Shown here one piece after another: positions 1 to 6,975 of a stretch of DNA of 8,259 bases (positions within the stretch are counted from its first letter, which is position 1; every line of letters starts with the position of its first letter). The translations under genes and the position numbers were made by a program. The stretch is from Candidatus Krumholzibacteriia bacterium. Its GTDB lineage: Bacteria > Krumholzibacteriota > Krumholzibacteriia > Krumholzibacteriales > Krumholzibacteriaceae. The stretch is from NCBI GenBank assembly GCA_028706585.1, contig JAQTVX010000079.1, forward strand, positions 1 to 8,259. The letters are read 5' to 3'. Below the pieces are notes generated by a model that was not told the origin of the DNA, did not search any database, and worked only from the letters and a program-made list of their open reading frames with translations.

Positions 1-173
1 AATCCTGCCACGAGGGCCTCCTGGGCCAGATCCTCCGCATCGGGGACGCCGCCGGCGATCGCAAGGCAGACCGCGTAGACACGGGCGGTGTGCAGCCGCA
101 CGAGTTCGGCATAGGCGTCGCGATCTCCCCGCTGACACTTCTCGACTAGTGTCCGGTCCCGGCCGTCTGTCAT
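1..173 (-). CDS. ECF-type RNA polymerase sigma factor, N-terminal part (cut by window edge)
   Basis: Reading leftward from the ATG at 173-171, the 57 visible codons begin MTDGRDRTLVEKCQRGDRDA and run open to the window edge. The text matches sigma-70 region 2 of extracytoplasmic-function sigma factors: an initial acidic/basic helix with 'LVEKCQRGDRDAYAEL', then 'VRLHTARVYAVC', then 'PDAEDLAQEAL', the -10-recognition and core-binding helix. Region 4 lies outside the window. A strong Shine-Dalgarno (AGAGGGGAGA, 187-178) sits 4 bases before the ATG, which fixes the start. The gene is divergent from the succinate dehydrogenase operon. The region-2 assignment is strong. The ECF subgroup, target promoter and any anti-sigma partner cannot be read from this fragment. 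Confidence 0.85.
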   Translation of the reverse strand, partial: MTDGRDRTLVEKCQRGDRDAYAELVRLHTARVYAVCLAIAGGVPDAEDLAQEALVAG

Positions 174-286
174 CGGGTCTCCCCTCTGATATTCACCCTG
201 TAAGACAATCGAGGCGCCCAAATCCCAACGGTGAATTCTCGCACAGAATCCCTCCACACCCCCAGTAGCATTTCCCGGATTCGCCG

Positions 287-316
287 TTGACGCCCCGATT
301 CCCCCGGTGGTATATT
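287..316 (+). promoter_or_regulatory. Predicted sigma-70-type promoter of the sdh operon
   Basis: TTGACG at 287-292 (five of six to the -35 consensus) is separated by 18 bases from TATATT at 311-316 (five of six to the -10 consensus). TG at 308-309, one base before the -10, gives an extended -10. Transcription would begin near 322-324, leaving a leader of about 77 bases before sdhC. It is the best promoter match in the divergent spacer. A second candidate -35-like TTGAAC (326-331) has no good -10 behind it. This is a prediction from motif match only. Confidence 0.55.
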
Positions 317-355
317 CCCCGAGAATTGAACTTTATCTGATTCTTTATGAGTAAT

Positions 356-376
356 GCGGGCCCTGCGGGAGCCCGC
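356..376 (+). promoter_or_regulatory. GC-rich hairpin in the sdhC leader
   Basis: GCGGGC (356-361) and GCCCGC (371-376) are perfect complements around a 9-base loop, giving six G-C pairs. The right arm overlaps the self-complementary GCCCGCGGGC (371-380). The hairpin ends 12 bases before the sdhC Shine-Dalgarno GGGAGGG (389-395), and no T-run follows, so it is not an intrinsic terminator. It could stabilise the 5' end or affect ribosome loading. In a GC-rich genome it could also be chance. Confidence 0.35.
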
Positions 377-399
377 GGGCTTAATTCCGGGAGGGATTG

Positions 400-804
400 A
401 TGAGGGCGCTTCAGAGATACCGGATTCACCTCGGGACGGCGGCGTGGATTCTCCACAGGCTCGCCGGTCTCGCGCTCATTCTCTACCTGCTCGTCCACAT
501 CTGGGTGATCCATCACCTTATCGGGGGACAGCAGAGCTTCGACAAGATAATGGAGTTCTTCAACAATCCCCTCGCCAAGGCGCTCGAGATCGGGCTCGTC
601 GGGGTGATCCTCTATCACCTCTGGAACGGTCTCAGGGTGACGCTCATCGACATGGGCGTGATGGTCGAGCGGCAGAAGGCTCTGTTCGCGGCGGCAGTCG
701 TGGTCTGGCTCGTCACCTGGGGCGTCGTGGCCTACGCGATGCTCACGAAGGTCGGCGGGCTGCTCTCGGCTCTCGCGAAGATCGGAGGGGGTGGCCTGTC
801 ATGA
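400..804 (+). CDS. sdhC: Succinate dehydrogenase cytochrome b556 / membrane anchor subunit SdhC
   Basis: This 134-residue integral membrane protein anchors succinate:quinone oxidoreductase and helps bind heme b and quinone. Three hydrophobic helices are visible, at about residues 14-39, 58-84 and 94-116. Helix I carries the family motif as W-I-L-H19-R20-L-A-G, and R20 aligns with the quinone-site arginine of the E. coli subunit. Helix II carries H73-L-W-N-G-L-R-V-T-L-I-D, matching the SdhC signature H-x3-G-x-R-x4-D, and H73 is the expected heme ligand. Extra helix I histidines are H33, H38 and H39. The start is ATG at 400, with GGGAGGG (389-395) four bases upstream. A TTG at 397 in the same frame is less likely. 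The stop overlaps the sdhD start (ATGA, 801-804), which implies translational coupling. Confidence 0.93.
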   Translation: MRALQRYRIHLGTAAWILHRLAGLALILYLLVHIWVIHHLIGGQQSFDKIMEFFNNPLAKALEIGLVGVILYHLWNGLRVTLIDMGVMVERQKALFAAAVVVWLVTWGVVAYAMLTKVGGLLSALAKIGGGGLS

Positions 805-1168
805 AGTATCGTGAGAACGTGACATCGGGCGGTGCGGTCCTGTGGCTCTTCCAGAGGGTCACCGGCGTCTTCCTCGCCGCGGTGCTATTCGCTCACGTGT
901 GGCTCCTCCATTATCTATTGAGGGAGGATCTCACGTTCGCGGCGGTCTCCGATCGTCTCGCGACCCCCCTGTGGAAAACGATCGACATAACGTTTCTGGT
1001 CGTGGCGCTCTTTCACGGGCTCTACGGCCTCTGGATAGTCCTCGAGGACTACATTCACGTCGGCTGGCTGCGAGTGCTTCTGTACAGCGCGATCTCGCTC
1101 GTCGCGATCGCCGCGCTCGTTCTCGGAATTCTCACCATTCTTCCGTTTCAGGGGGAGGTTTCCAGCAT

Positions 1169-1178
<10 letters not shown>
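801..1178 (+). CDS. sdhD: Succinate dehydrogenase membrane anchor subunit SdhD
   Basis: This is a 125-residue second anchor subunit with three helices, at about residues 12-38, 60-82 and 88-113. H72-G-L-Y-G-L-W-I-V-L-E-D83-Y84 aligns with the E. coli SdhD stretch that holds the heme ligand His71 and the quinone-site Asp82/Tyr83, with identical spacing. Helix I reads F-Q-R-V-T-G and then H32-V-W-L-L-H37, the same pattern as in SdhC, so the two anchors look paralogous. The start ATG overlaps the sdhC stop as ATGA. The GGAGGGGGTGG run (784-794) just before it can serve as Shine-Dalgarno. The 3' end overlaps the sdhA start by 10 bases. Family assignment is confident from motif, length and gene order. 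Confidence 0.92.
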
Positions 1179-2953
<1,775 letters not shown>

Positions 2954-2989
2954 CGCACGCCGGCAGGGCGCGAATGGAGTGTAACGGGC

Positions 2990-2998
2990 TGATATAAA
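2990..2998 (+). promoter_or_regulatory. Possible extended -10 element ahead of sdhB
   Basis: The 69-base gap between sdhA and sdhB contains TGATATAAA: TG at 2990-2991 plus TATAAA at 2993-2998, an extended -10 match. No convincing -35 lies 16-18 bases upstream. A transcript would start near 3004-3006, immediately before the strong Shine-Dalgarno AAGGAGG (3007-3013). This is the only clear gap inside the otherwise overlapping sdh operon. It is a weak, motif-only call. Confidence 0.25.
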
Positions 2999-3022
2999 GA
3001 ATCGACAAGGAGGCCGCCGGAT

Positions 3023-3751
3023 ATGGCTAACCACGAGAACAAGACGCTCACCTTCCGCATCAGGCGCTACGGCACCGGAGGGAAGGCTCACGAGCATTAC
3101 TGGCAGGAGTACAAGGTCGAGGCCATGAAGGGACAGTCGGTCCTCGATTGCCTCAACGAGATCCGTTTCAAGCAGGACGGATCACTCACGTTCCGGCGCT
3201 CGTGCCGGAGCGGCATCTGCGGCTCGTGCGCCATGACGATCAACGGCGTGAGCCGCCTCGCCTGCGAAACGCAGGTGATGACGCTCGGCACCGAGACGGT
3301 CACCGTGGAGCCGCTCAAGGGATTCCGCCCGATCAAGGATCTGGCCGTGGACATCGATCCTATCCCGGAGAAGCTCCTCGCCGTGAAGCCGTACCTCATC
3401 ACCAAGACTCCTCCGCCGAGCGACCAGGAGCGCCTTCAGAGCCAGGCGGAGCGCTCGAGACTCGACGGCCTTTATGAGTGCATTCTCTGCGGCTGCTGCA
3501 CCGCATCGTGCCCGTCGTTCTGGGCGGACGAGAAGTATCTGGGGCCCTTCGCTTTCCTCAAGGCATATCGGTTCATCGCGGACAGCCGCGACGAAGGTGA
3601 GCGGGAGCATTTCGAGGCGCTCGACGACAAGCACGGTCTCTGGCGATGCCACACGATATTCAACTGCGTCGAGGCGTGTCCGAAGAGTCTCAATCCGACG
3701 AAGGCGATCGCGGCTCTCAAGCGGGAGCTCGTGAAGAACCGCATCGGGTGA
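3023..3751 (+). CDS. sdhB: Succinate dehydrogenase iron-sulfur subunit SdhB
   Basis: This 242-residue subunit carries three Fe-S clusters that pass electrons from FAD to the membrane anchor. The N-terminal ferredoxin fold has [2Fe-2S] ligands C61, C66, C69 and C81 (CRSGICGSC...AC). The C-terminal domain has C153-x2-C156-x2-C159-x3-C163-P and C209-x5-C215-x3-C219-P. By family rule, C153, C156, C159 and C219 bind [4Fe-4S], and C163, C209 and C215 bind [3Fe-4S]. Quinone-site P164, W167, H210 and I212 align with E. coli. The second Trp of the E. coli F-W-W is absent: this sequence has F-W-A and is one residue shorter there. AAGGAGG (3007-3013), nine bases before ATG 3023, fixes the start. It is the last subunit gene of the operon. 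Confidence 0.96.
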   Translation: MANHENKTLTFRIRRYGTGGKAHEHYWQEYKVEAMKGQSVLDCLNEIRFKQDGSLTFRRSCRSGICGSCAMTINGVSRLACETQVMTLGTETVTVEPLKGFRPIKDLAVDIDPIPEKLLAVKPYLITKTPPPSDQERLQSQAERSRLDGLYECILCGCCTASCPSFWADEKYLGPFAFLKAYRFIADSRDEGEREHFEALDDKHGLWRCHTIFNCVEACPKSLNPTKAIAALKRELVKNRIG

Positions 3752-3815
3752 TTTACGGTTCACGCTGCCGTCAGGGGCCGCCGCGCGCTCCGCGCCGAAT
3801 AGGGGAGGTAAGGCG

Positions 3816-4844
3816 ATGTCCGGATTATCCCGTCGCAATTTCATCAAGGTAGCCGCGGGGCTCGGCGCCGCGGGTGCCCTCATGCCTCTGCGCTCGTTTT
3901 TCTCGGGCTCACACTTGAAAGGCCTGTCCGCGGACCTGTCCGCGGCGCCGCTTTTGGCCGGGGGGAGCGGGACGAAGCCGCTCGTCATCTCCACGTGGAA
4001 GCATGGTCTCCCGGCGAACGACGCCGCGTGGAAAGTCCTCGAGGGGGGCGGAGCAGCGCTCGATGCCGTCGAGGCTGGAGTCCGCGTCCCCGAGGGCGAT
4101 CCGAACGTGATGAGCGTCGGCTACGGCGGGCTTCCCGACGAGGACTGCAAGGTGACTCTCGACGCCTCGATCATGGCGAGCGACGGGCGAGCCGGCTCGG
4201 TCGCGTTCGTTCAGGGCTACAAACATCCCATATCGATCGCGCGAAAGGTCATGGAGGCGACGGATCACGTGATGATCGTGGGCGAGGGAGCCGAGGAGTT
4301 CGCCCGCAAGAACGGTTTTCAGAGGGAGGATATTCTCACCGACGCCGCGCGCGAAGCATGGATCAAGTGGAAACAGAAGATGAGTGAGGAGGACGATTGG
4401 TTTCCGAAAGACCTCGATCATGATACCATAGGTATGGTCGCCATCGACGCCGGAGGGAATCTCGCCGGCGCCTGCACGACTTCGGGGCTGGCTTTCAAGA
4501 TTCACGGGCGAGTGGGCGACTCTCCGATCATAGGAGCCGGCATGTACGTGGACAACGAGGTGGGGGCAGCCGCCGCGACGGGCAAGGGCGAGGAGGTTAT
4601 CAAGATCTGCGGGAGCTTTCTCGTCGTCGAGGGGCTCAGACAGGGGCTCTCGCCGAAGGATGCATGCAAGAGAGCGCTCGAGAGAATTCTCAAGAAGCAC
4701 GGGGCCAAGCCGACCTTCCAGGTGGCGTTTATAGCCCTTTCAAAAGAAGGGGAGATCGGTGCCCTGTCGCTCCAGCAGGGTTTCCAGTACGCGCTCGCCG
4801 CCGGTGGAACGAATGAGCTTGTCGACGCCGAGCATCTGCTCTAG
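3816..4844 (+). CDS. Tat-exported glycosylasparaginase (N4-(beta-N-acetylglucosaminyl)-L-asparaginase)
   Basis: This 342-residue Ntn-hydrolase cleaves the bond between Asn and GlcNAc left after N-glycoprotein breakdown. The N-terminus holds a twin-arginine signal, S5-R-R-N-F-I-K11, then a hydrophobic Ala/Gly-rich helix, so export in folded form is expected. The precursor should self-cleave between D203 and T204 (H-D-T-I-G-M), freeing Thr204 as nucleophile of the beta chain. The beta chain keeps the family motifs C-T-T-S-G-L (220-225), H-G-R232-V-G-D235 (substrate carboxylate binding) and T255-G256. W61, near the mature N-terminus, matches the conserved substrate-site Trp. It closely resembles the Flavobacterium (Elizabethkingia) enzyme in length and motifs. 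AGGGGAGG (3801-3808) lies seven bases before the ATG. It sits 64 bases after sdhB on the same strand. Confidence 0.92.
   Translation: MSGLSRRNFIKVAAGLGAAGALMPLRSFFSGSHLKGLSADLSAAPLLAGGSGTKPLVISTWKHGLPANDAAWKVLEGGGAALDAVEAGVRVPEGDPNVMSVGYGGLPDEDCKVTLDASIMASDGRAGSVAFVQGYKHPISIARKVMEATDHVMIVGEGAEEFARKNGFQREDILTDAAREAWIKWKQKMSEEDDWFPKDLDHDTIGMVAIDAGGNLAGACTTSGLAFKIHGRVGDSPIIGAGMYVDNEVGAAAATGKGEEVIKICGSFLVVEGLRQGLSPKDACKRALERILKKHGAKPTFQVAFIALSKEGEIGALSLQQGFQYALAAGGTNELVDAEHLL
3923..3945 (+). repeat. In-frame 12-bp tandem repeat in the glycosylasparaginase export linker
   Basis: CCTGTCCGCGG occurs at 3923-3933 and again at 3935-3945, a period of 12 bases. It encodes L-S-A-D-L-S-A-A, between the Tat hydrophobic segment and the mature enzyme. 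The period is a multiple of three, so copy changes would keep the frame. It lies in a part of the protein expected to tolerate length changes. Confidence 0.6.
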
Positions 4845-4886
4845 GCGCCGTTCTCAGTATTTCATATCGATTCGGGGAGGAATGAC

Positions 4887-5693
4887 GTGGCAGTAAGGAC
4901 TTCAAAGAAGACGCTGAATTCGGTGCTGGTCATCGCGGCGGCGGCGCTCGCGGCCGCAGCGATCGTTTCGTGCTCCGGCGTGCCGTCGAGCCCGGCGGGC
5001 GTAGCGAGGAAGATGCTCCGCGCCCACGGCGGCTCCGAGAAGGTAGCGCGCCTCGAGAGCTACGCCGGCTTGGGCTTCATCAGGGATCTCAACTCCGAGG
5101 TCGTTGCGAAGAGTTTCGCGTACGACGTTTACCGGAAGGGTCACCTGTTCAAGCAGAAGATAATGTCGGCTCCGAACGGCAAGCTGTCCAAGGTGATCGT
5201 GCTGTACTTCGACGGTGCGGCGAGCCATAGGTGGGAGAGCGGCGGGAAGACGTATACGATTCCGACAATGGAGCTCGGCCTGCTCAAGTACCGATTCCCG
5301 GAAGTGATAAGCTGGGTCCAGGGCGCGGATCTGAAGGCTGAACGGCTGCCCGTCGCGAAGGGCGACGAAGTTGTGCGGTTGCGCTACGAAGAAGGCGACA
5401 ACGTCGTTACGGTCTCGGTCGACCCGAAGAGCTGGCTTCTGGCCGGCGTCGAGATAACGAGCCTCAAAGACACGTCCTTCGCATTCTCGGAGGCCTACAA
5501 TCACTACACCGACATCGACGGGGTTCCATTCCCGCAGGAGTTCAAGGCAACGTACAACGGCAGGGTGTACTACGATTACTTGCTGTCCAAGATAGAGCTC
5601 AAGAGCGATCTTCCCGATTCGCTGTTTCGCGTGACTGCCGAGGACAGTGCCGGTCTGGCGCAGCCGACCGTCAAAGAAGCTCCTGCACGCTGA
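4887..5693 (+). CDS. Predicted lipoprotein with a LolA/LppX-like fold
   Basis: The 268-residue product begins with a basic stretch (K7-K8), an Ala-rich hydrophobic segment and a lipobox A-I-V-S-C29. Residue +2 is Ser, so lipidation and outer-membrane retention are plausible. After the lipobox, A-R-K-M-L-R-A-H-G-G-S-E-K-V-A-R-L-E-S-Y resembles the opening helix of outer-membrane lipoprotein-sorting (LolA-like) proteins. It is followed by alternating beta-strand patterns ('KVIVLYFDGAASHRW', 'DEVVRLRYEEGDNVVTVSVD', 'YTDIDGVPFPQEFKATYNG'), as in that half-barrel fold. The start is GTG 4887, six bases after GGGGAGG (4874-4880). The ATG at 4882 is in another frame and stops after four codons. No catalytic residues are recognised. 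Fold is a moderate call and function unknown. The 3' end overlaps pyrE tail-to-tail. Confidence 0.75.
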   Translation: MAVRTSKKTLNSVLVIAAAALAAAAIVSCSGVPSSPAGVARKMLRAHGGSEKVARLESYAGLGFIRDLNSEVVAKSFAYDVYRKGHLFKQKIMSAPNGKLSKVIVLYFDGAASHRWESGGKTYTIPTMELGLLKYRFPEVISWVQGADLKAERLPVAKGDEVVRLRYEEGDNVVTVSVDPKSWLLAGVEITSLKDTSFAFSEAYNHYTDIDGVPFPQEFKATYNGRVYYDYLLSKIELKSDLPDSLFRVTAEDSAGLAQPTVKEAPAR

Positions 5694-6207
5694 AAAGGGA
5701 GGAAAAGCGGTATCCCTCGGCGGCGAGGTTCGATTCGGCGCCCTCTTTTCTGTCCACTATGGTGAATACGGCGGCGACGGCTCCGCCGCCGCCTTCGATC
5801 GCGCGCGCCGCCTTGATGAGCGAGCCCCCCGTCGTCGCCACGTCCTCGAGAAGTACGACTCGCATTCCCTTCTTCAGATTTCCCTCGACCAGGCTTTTGG
5901 TACCGTGATCCTTCGCCTCCTTGCGGATGAGAAACCCCTCCTTCTCGAGACCGCGCTGCGCGGCGAGCACGAGCAGCGCGCCGATGATCGGATCGGCGCC
6001 GATCGTAGGGCCGGCGAAAGCGTCGTATTCGAGATCCTCACAGGCGTCGAGCAGCAGCTTCGCCGAGAGGTAGAGCCCGCGCGCGCTCAGGGTCGTCATC
6101 TTCCCATTAATGTAGTAGCTGCTCTTCTTCCCGGAGACCAGCGTAAAGTCCCCCTTGAGAATGGAACGCTTCTTCAGAATCTCCTTGAGCTCTTCTCTCT
6201 CGTTCAT
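5671..6207 (-). CDS. pyrE: Orotate phosphoribosyltransferase
   Basis: The 178-residue cytoplasmic enzyme joins orotate and PRPP to give orotidine 5'-phosphate in pyrimidine synthesis. The PRPP-binding motif is V117-V-L-L-E-D-V-A-T-T-G-G-S129. The orotate-side loop F-T-L-V-S-G-K-K-S-S-Y-Y-I-N (21-34) and the catalytic flexible loop R-K-E-A-K-D-H-G-T-K (95-104) are both present. It is at the short end of the family (the E. coli enzyme is 213), but all core motifs are intact. AGAGGGAG lies just upstream of the ATG at 6207-6205. No other pyrimidine gene is visible. It lies 39 bases downstream of the barrel gene on the same strand, so the two may be co-transcribed. The last 23 bases overlap the 3' end of the convergent lipoprotein gene. 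Confidence 0.95.
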   Translation of the reverse strand: MNEREELKEILKKRSILKGDFTLVSGKKSSYYINGKMTTLSARGLYLSAKLLLDACEDLEYDAFAGPTIGADPIIGALLVLAAQRGLEKEGFLIRKEAKDHGTKSLVEGNLKKGMRVVLLEDVATTGGSLIKAARAIEGGGGAVAAVFTIVDRKEGAESNLAAEGYRFSSLFSVQELL

Positions 6208-6246
6208 TGTGGCTCCCTCTATTTAAATTCTGGTTCTTGCGAGGCG

Positions 6247-6885
6247 TCAGTGGGCCTTGATCACGACGCCGACCGAGATCTGGAAGAATCGGACCATGTC
6301 CTCGCCCGTATAGAAATGCACGGTGTCCTCGGAGTTCGTGCGGATGAAAACGGTGTGATACTTCCCGTTCGCGCTGAGCGAGACGGAGTTCGCCAGCTTC
6401 ACGAGCAGGCCGGCGCCGCCGTAGAGCCCGAGGCGGTTGTCGGTTTTTTGCGCCTCGTAGAAACCCTCGGGGACAATCGCGTTCACGCTGTAGAATCCCG
6501 GTCCCGCTTCGAGGGTCGCCGCGACCCGGTCGTTGATGTTCTTGAGGGCGATCGCGCCGACCGTCAATGAGAACATCTGGAGGTTCACATCGGTCCGGTC
6601 GAAGAACAGAATGTTCTTGGCTTCGTCCTTCGACTCGCCGAAGTTGTGCGAGGACAGTGCGAACTCGAGACCCAGCCAGTCGGAGAGTCCTTGCGTGAAA
6701 TGTATCTCGATCTCGCTGCCGTTCCCGAATTCGTCGTTGAAAACGCCGCTCGTGAAAACGCCGCCCAGGCGCAGACCGAGCACCTCTCTGCCCCTGAGGC
6801 TCGTACGCTCGAGCGGGGCGCTCCATGCAAGGGCGGGTGCGATGAGAAAAAGGGCCGCGGCGATCGAGATTCTGGATGCCTTCAT
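6247..6885 (-). CDS. Small outer-membrane beta-barrel protein
   Basis: This 212-residue product has a clear Sec signal peptide: M-K-A-S-R, then the hydrophobic 'ISIAAALFLIAPALAWSA', with likely cleavage after W-S-A. The rest consists of alternating hydrophobic/polar beta-strands with glycine and aromatic turns. Examples are 'VLGLRLGGVFTSGVF', 'EIEIHFTQGLSDWLGLEFAL', 'LYGGAGLLVKLANSVSLSANG' and the closing strand 'VRFFQISVGVVIKA'. This fits an eight-stranded OmpW/OmpX-like barrel. It does not end in the classical C-terminal Phe. No ligand or enzyme motif is seen, so the role is unknown. ATG 6885 directly precedes the signal peptide, but no Shine-Dalgarno is present, unlike the other genes here. 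pyrE follows 39 bases downstream on the same strand. Confidence 0.78.
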   Translation of the reverse strand: MKASRISIAAALFLIAPALAWSAPLERTSLRGREVLGLRLGGVFTSGVFNDEFGNGSEIEIHFTQGLSDWLGLEFALSSHNFGESKDEAKNILFFDRTDVNLQMFSLTVGAIALKNINDRVAATLEAGPGFYSVNAIVPEGFYEAQKTDNRLGLYGGAGLLVKLANSVSLSANGKYHTVFIRTNSEDTVHFYTGEDMVRFFQISVGVVIKAH

Positions 6886-6897
6886 ATATTGAAAAAT

Positions 6898-6903
6898 ATC
6901 ATA
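6898..6903 (-). promoter_or_regulatory. Possible -10 element (TATGAT) close to the barrel gene start
   Basis: On the minus strand TATGAT (6903-6898) matches the -10 consensus at five of six positions and ends 12 bases before the ATG at 6885. Initiation six to eight bases downstream would give a leader of only about four to seven bases. The stretch is AT-rich within a GC-rich window, and it includes ATATT-GAAA-AATAT (6886-6899), a five-pair inverted repeat. No good -35 is seen 16-18 bases upstream. Confidence 0.3.
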
Positions 6904-6975
6904 TGAGGAGCGCGGCCGCTAAGAAAAATCGATTCGGCTCCGCCATGGGATTTCAGGCGCCTCTCTCTCCGGCGC

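Noticed and set aside
326..354. TTGAAC as the -35 of a second sdh promoter
   Set aside because: At 16-18 base spacing the -10 would be TGAGTA, GAGTAA or AGTAAT, all poor; the upstream TTGACG-18-TATATT is far better.
354..800. Long open frame upstream of and in frame with sdhD
   Set aside because: It runs through sdhC in another frame, is rich in Arg/Gly/Asp of the kind produced by GC-rich shadows, and the real sdhD start with its ATGA overlap is at 801.
5647..6570. 307-codon plus-strand open frame across pyrE and the barrel gene
   Set aside because: It is antisense to two genes with clear family or signal-peptide evidence and has no recognisable motif.
6921..6946. T-run GATTTTTCTT (minus strand) as a terminator tail
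   Set aside because: The preceding GGC-GGA-GCC stem is only three pairs long, too weak for an intrinsic terminator.
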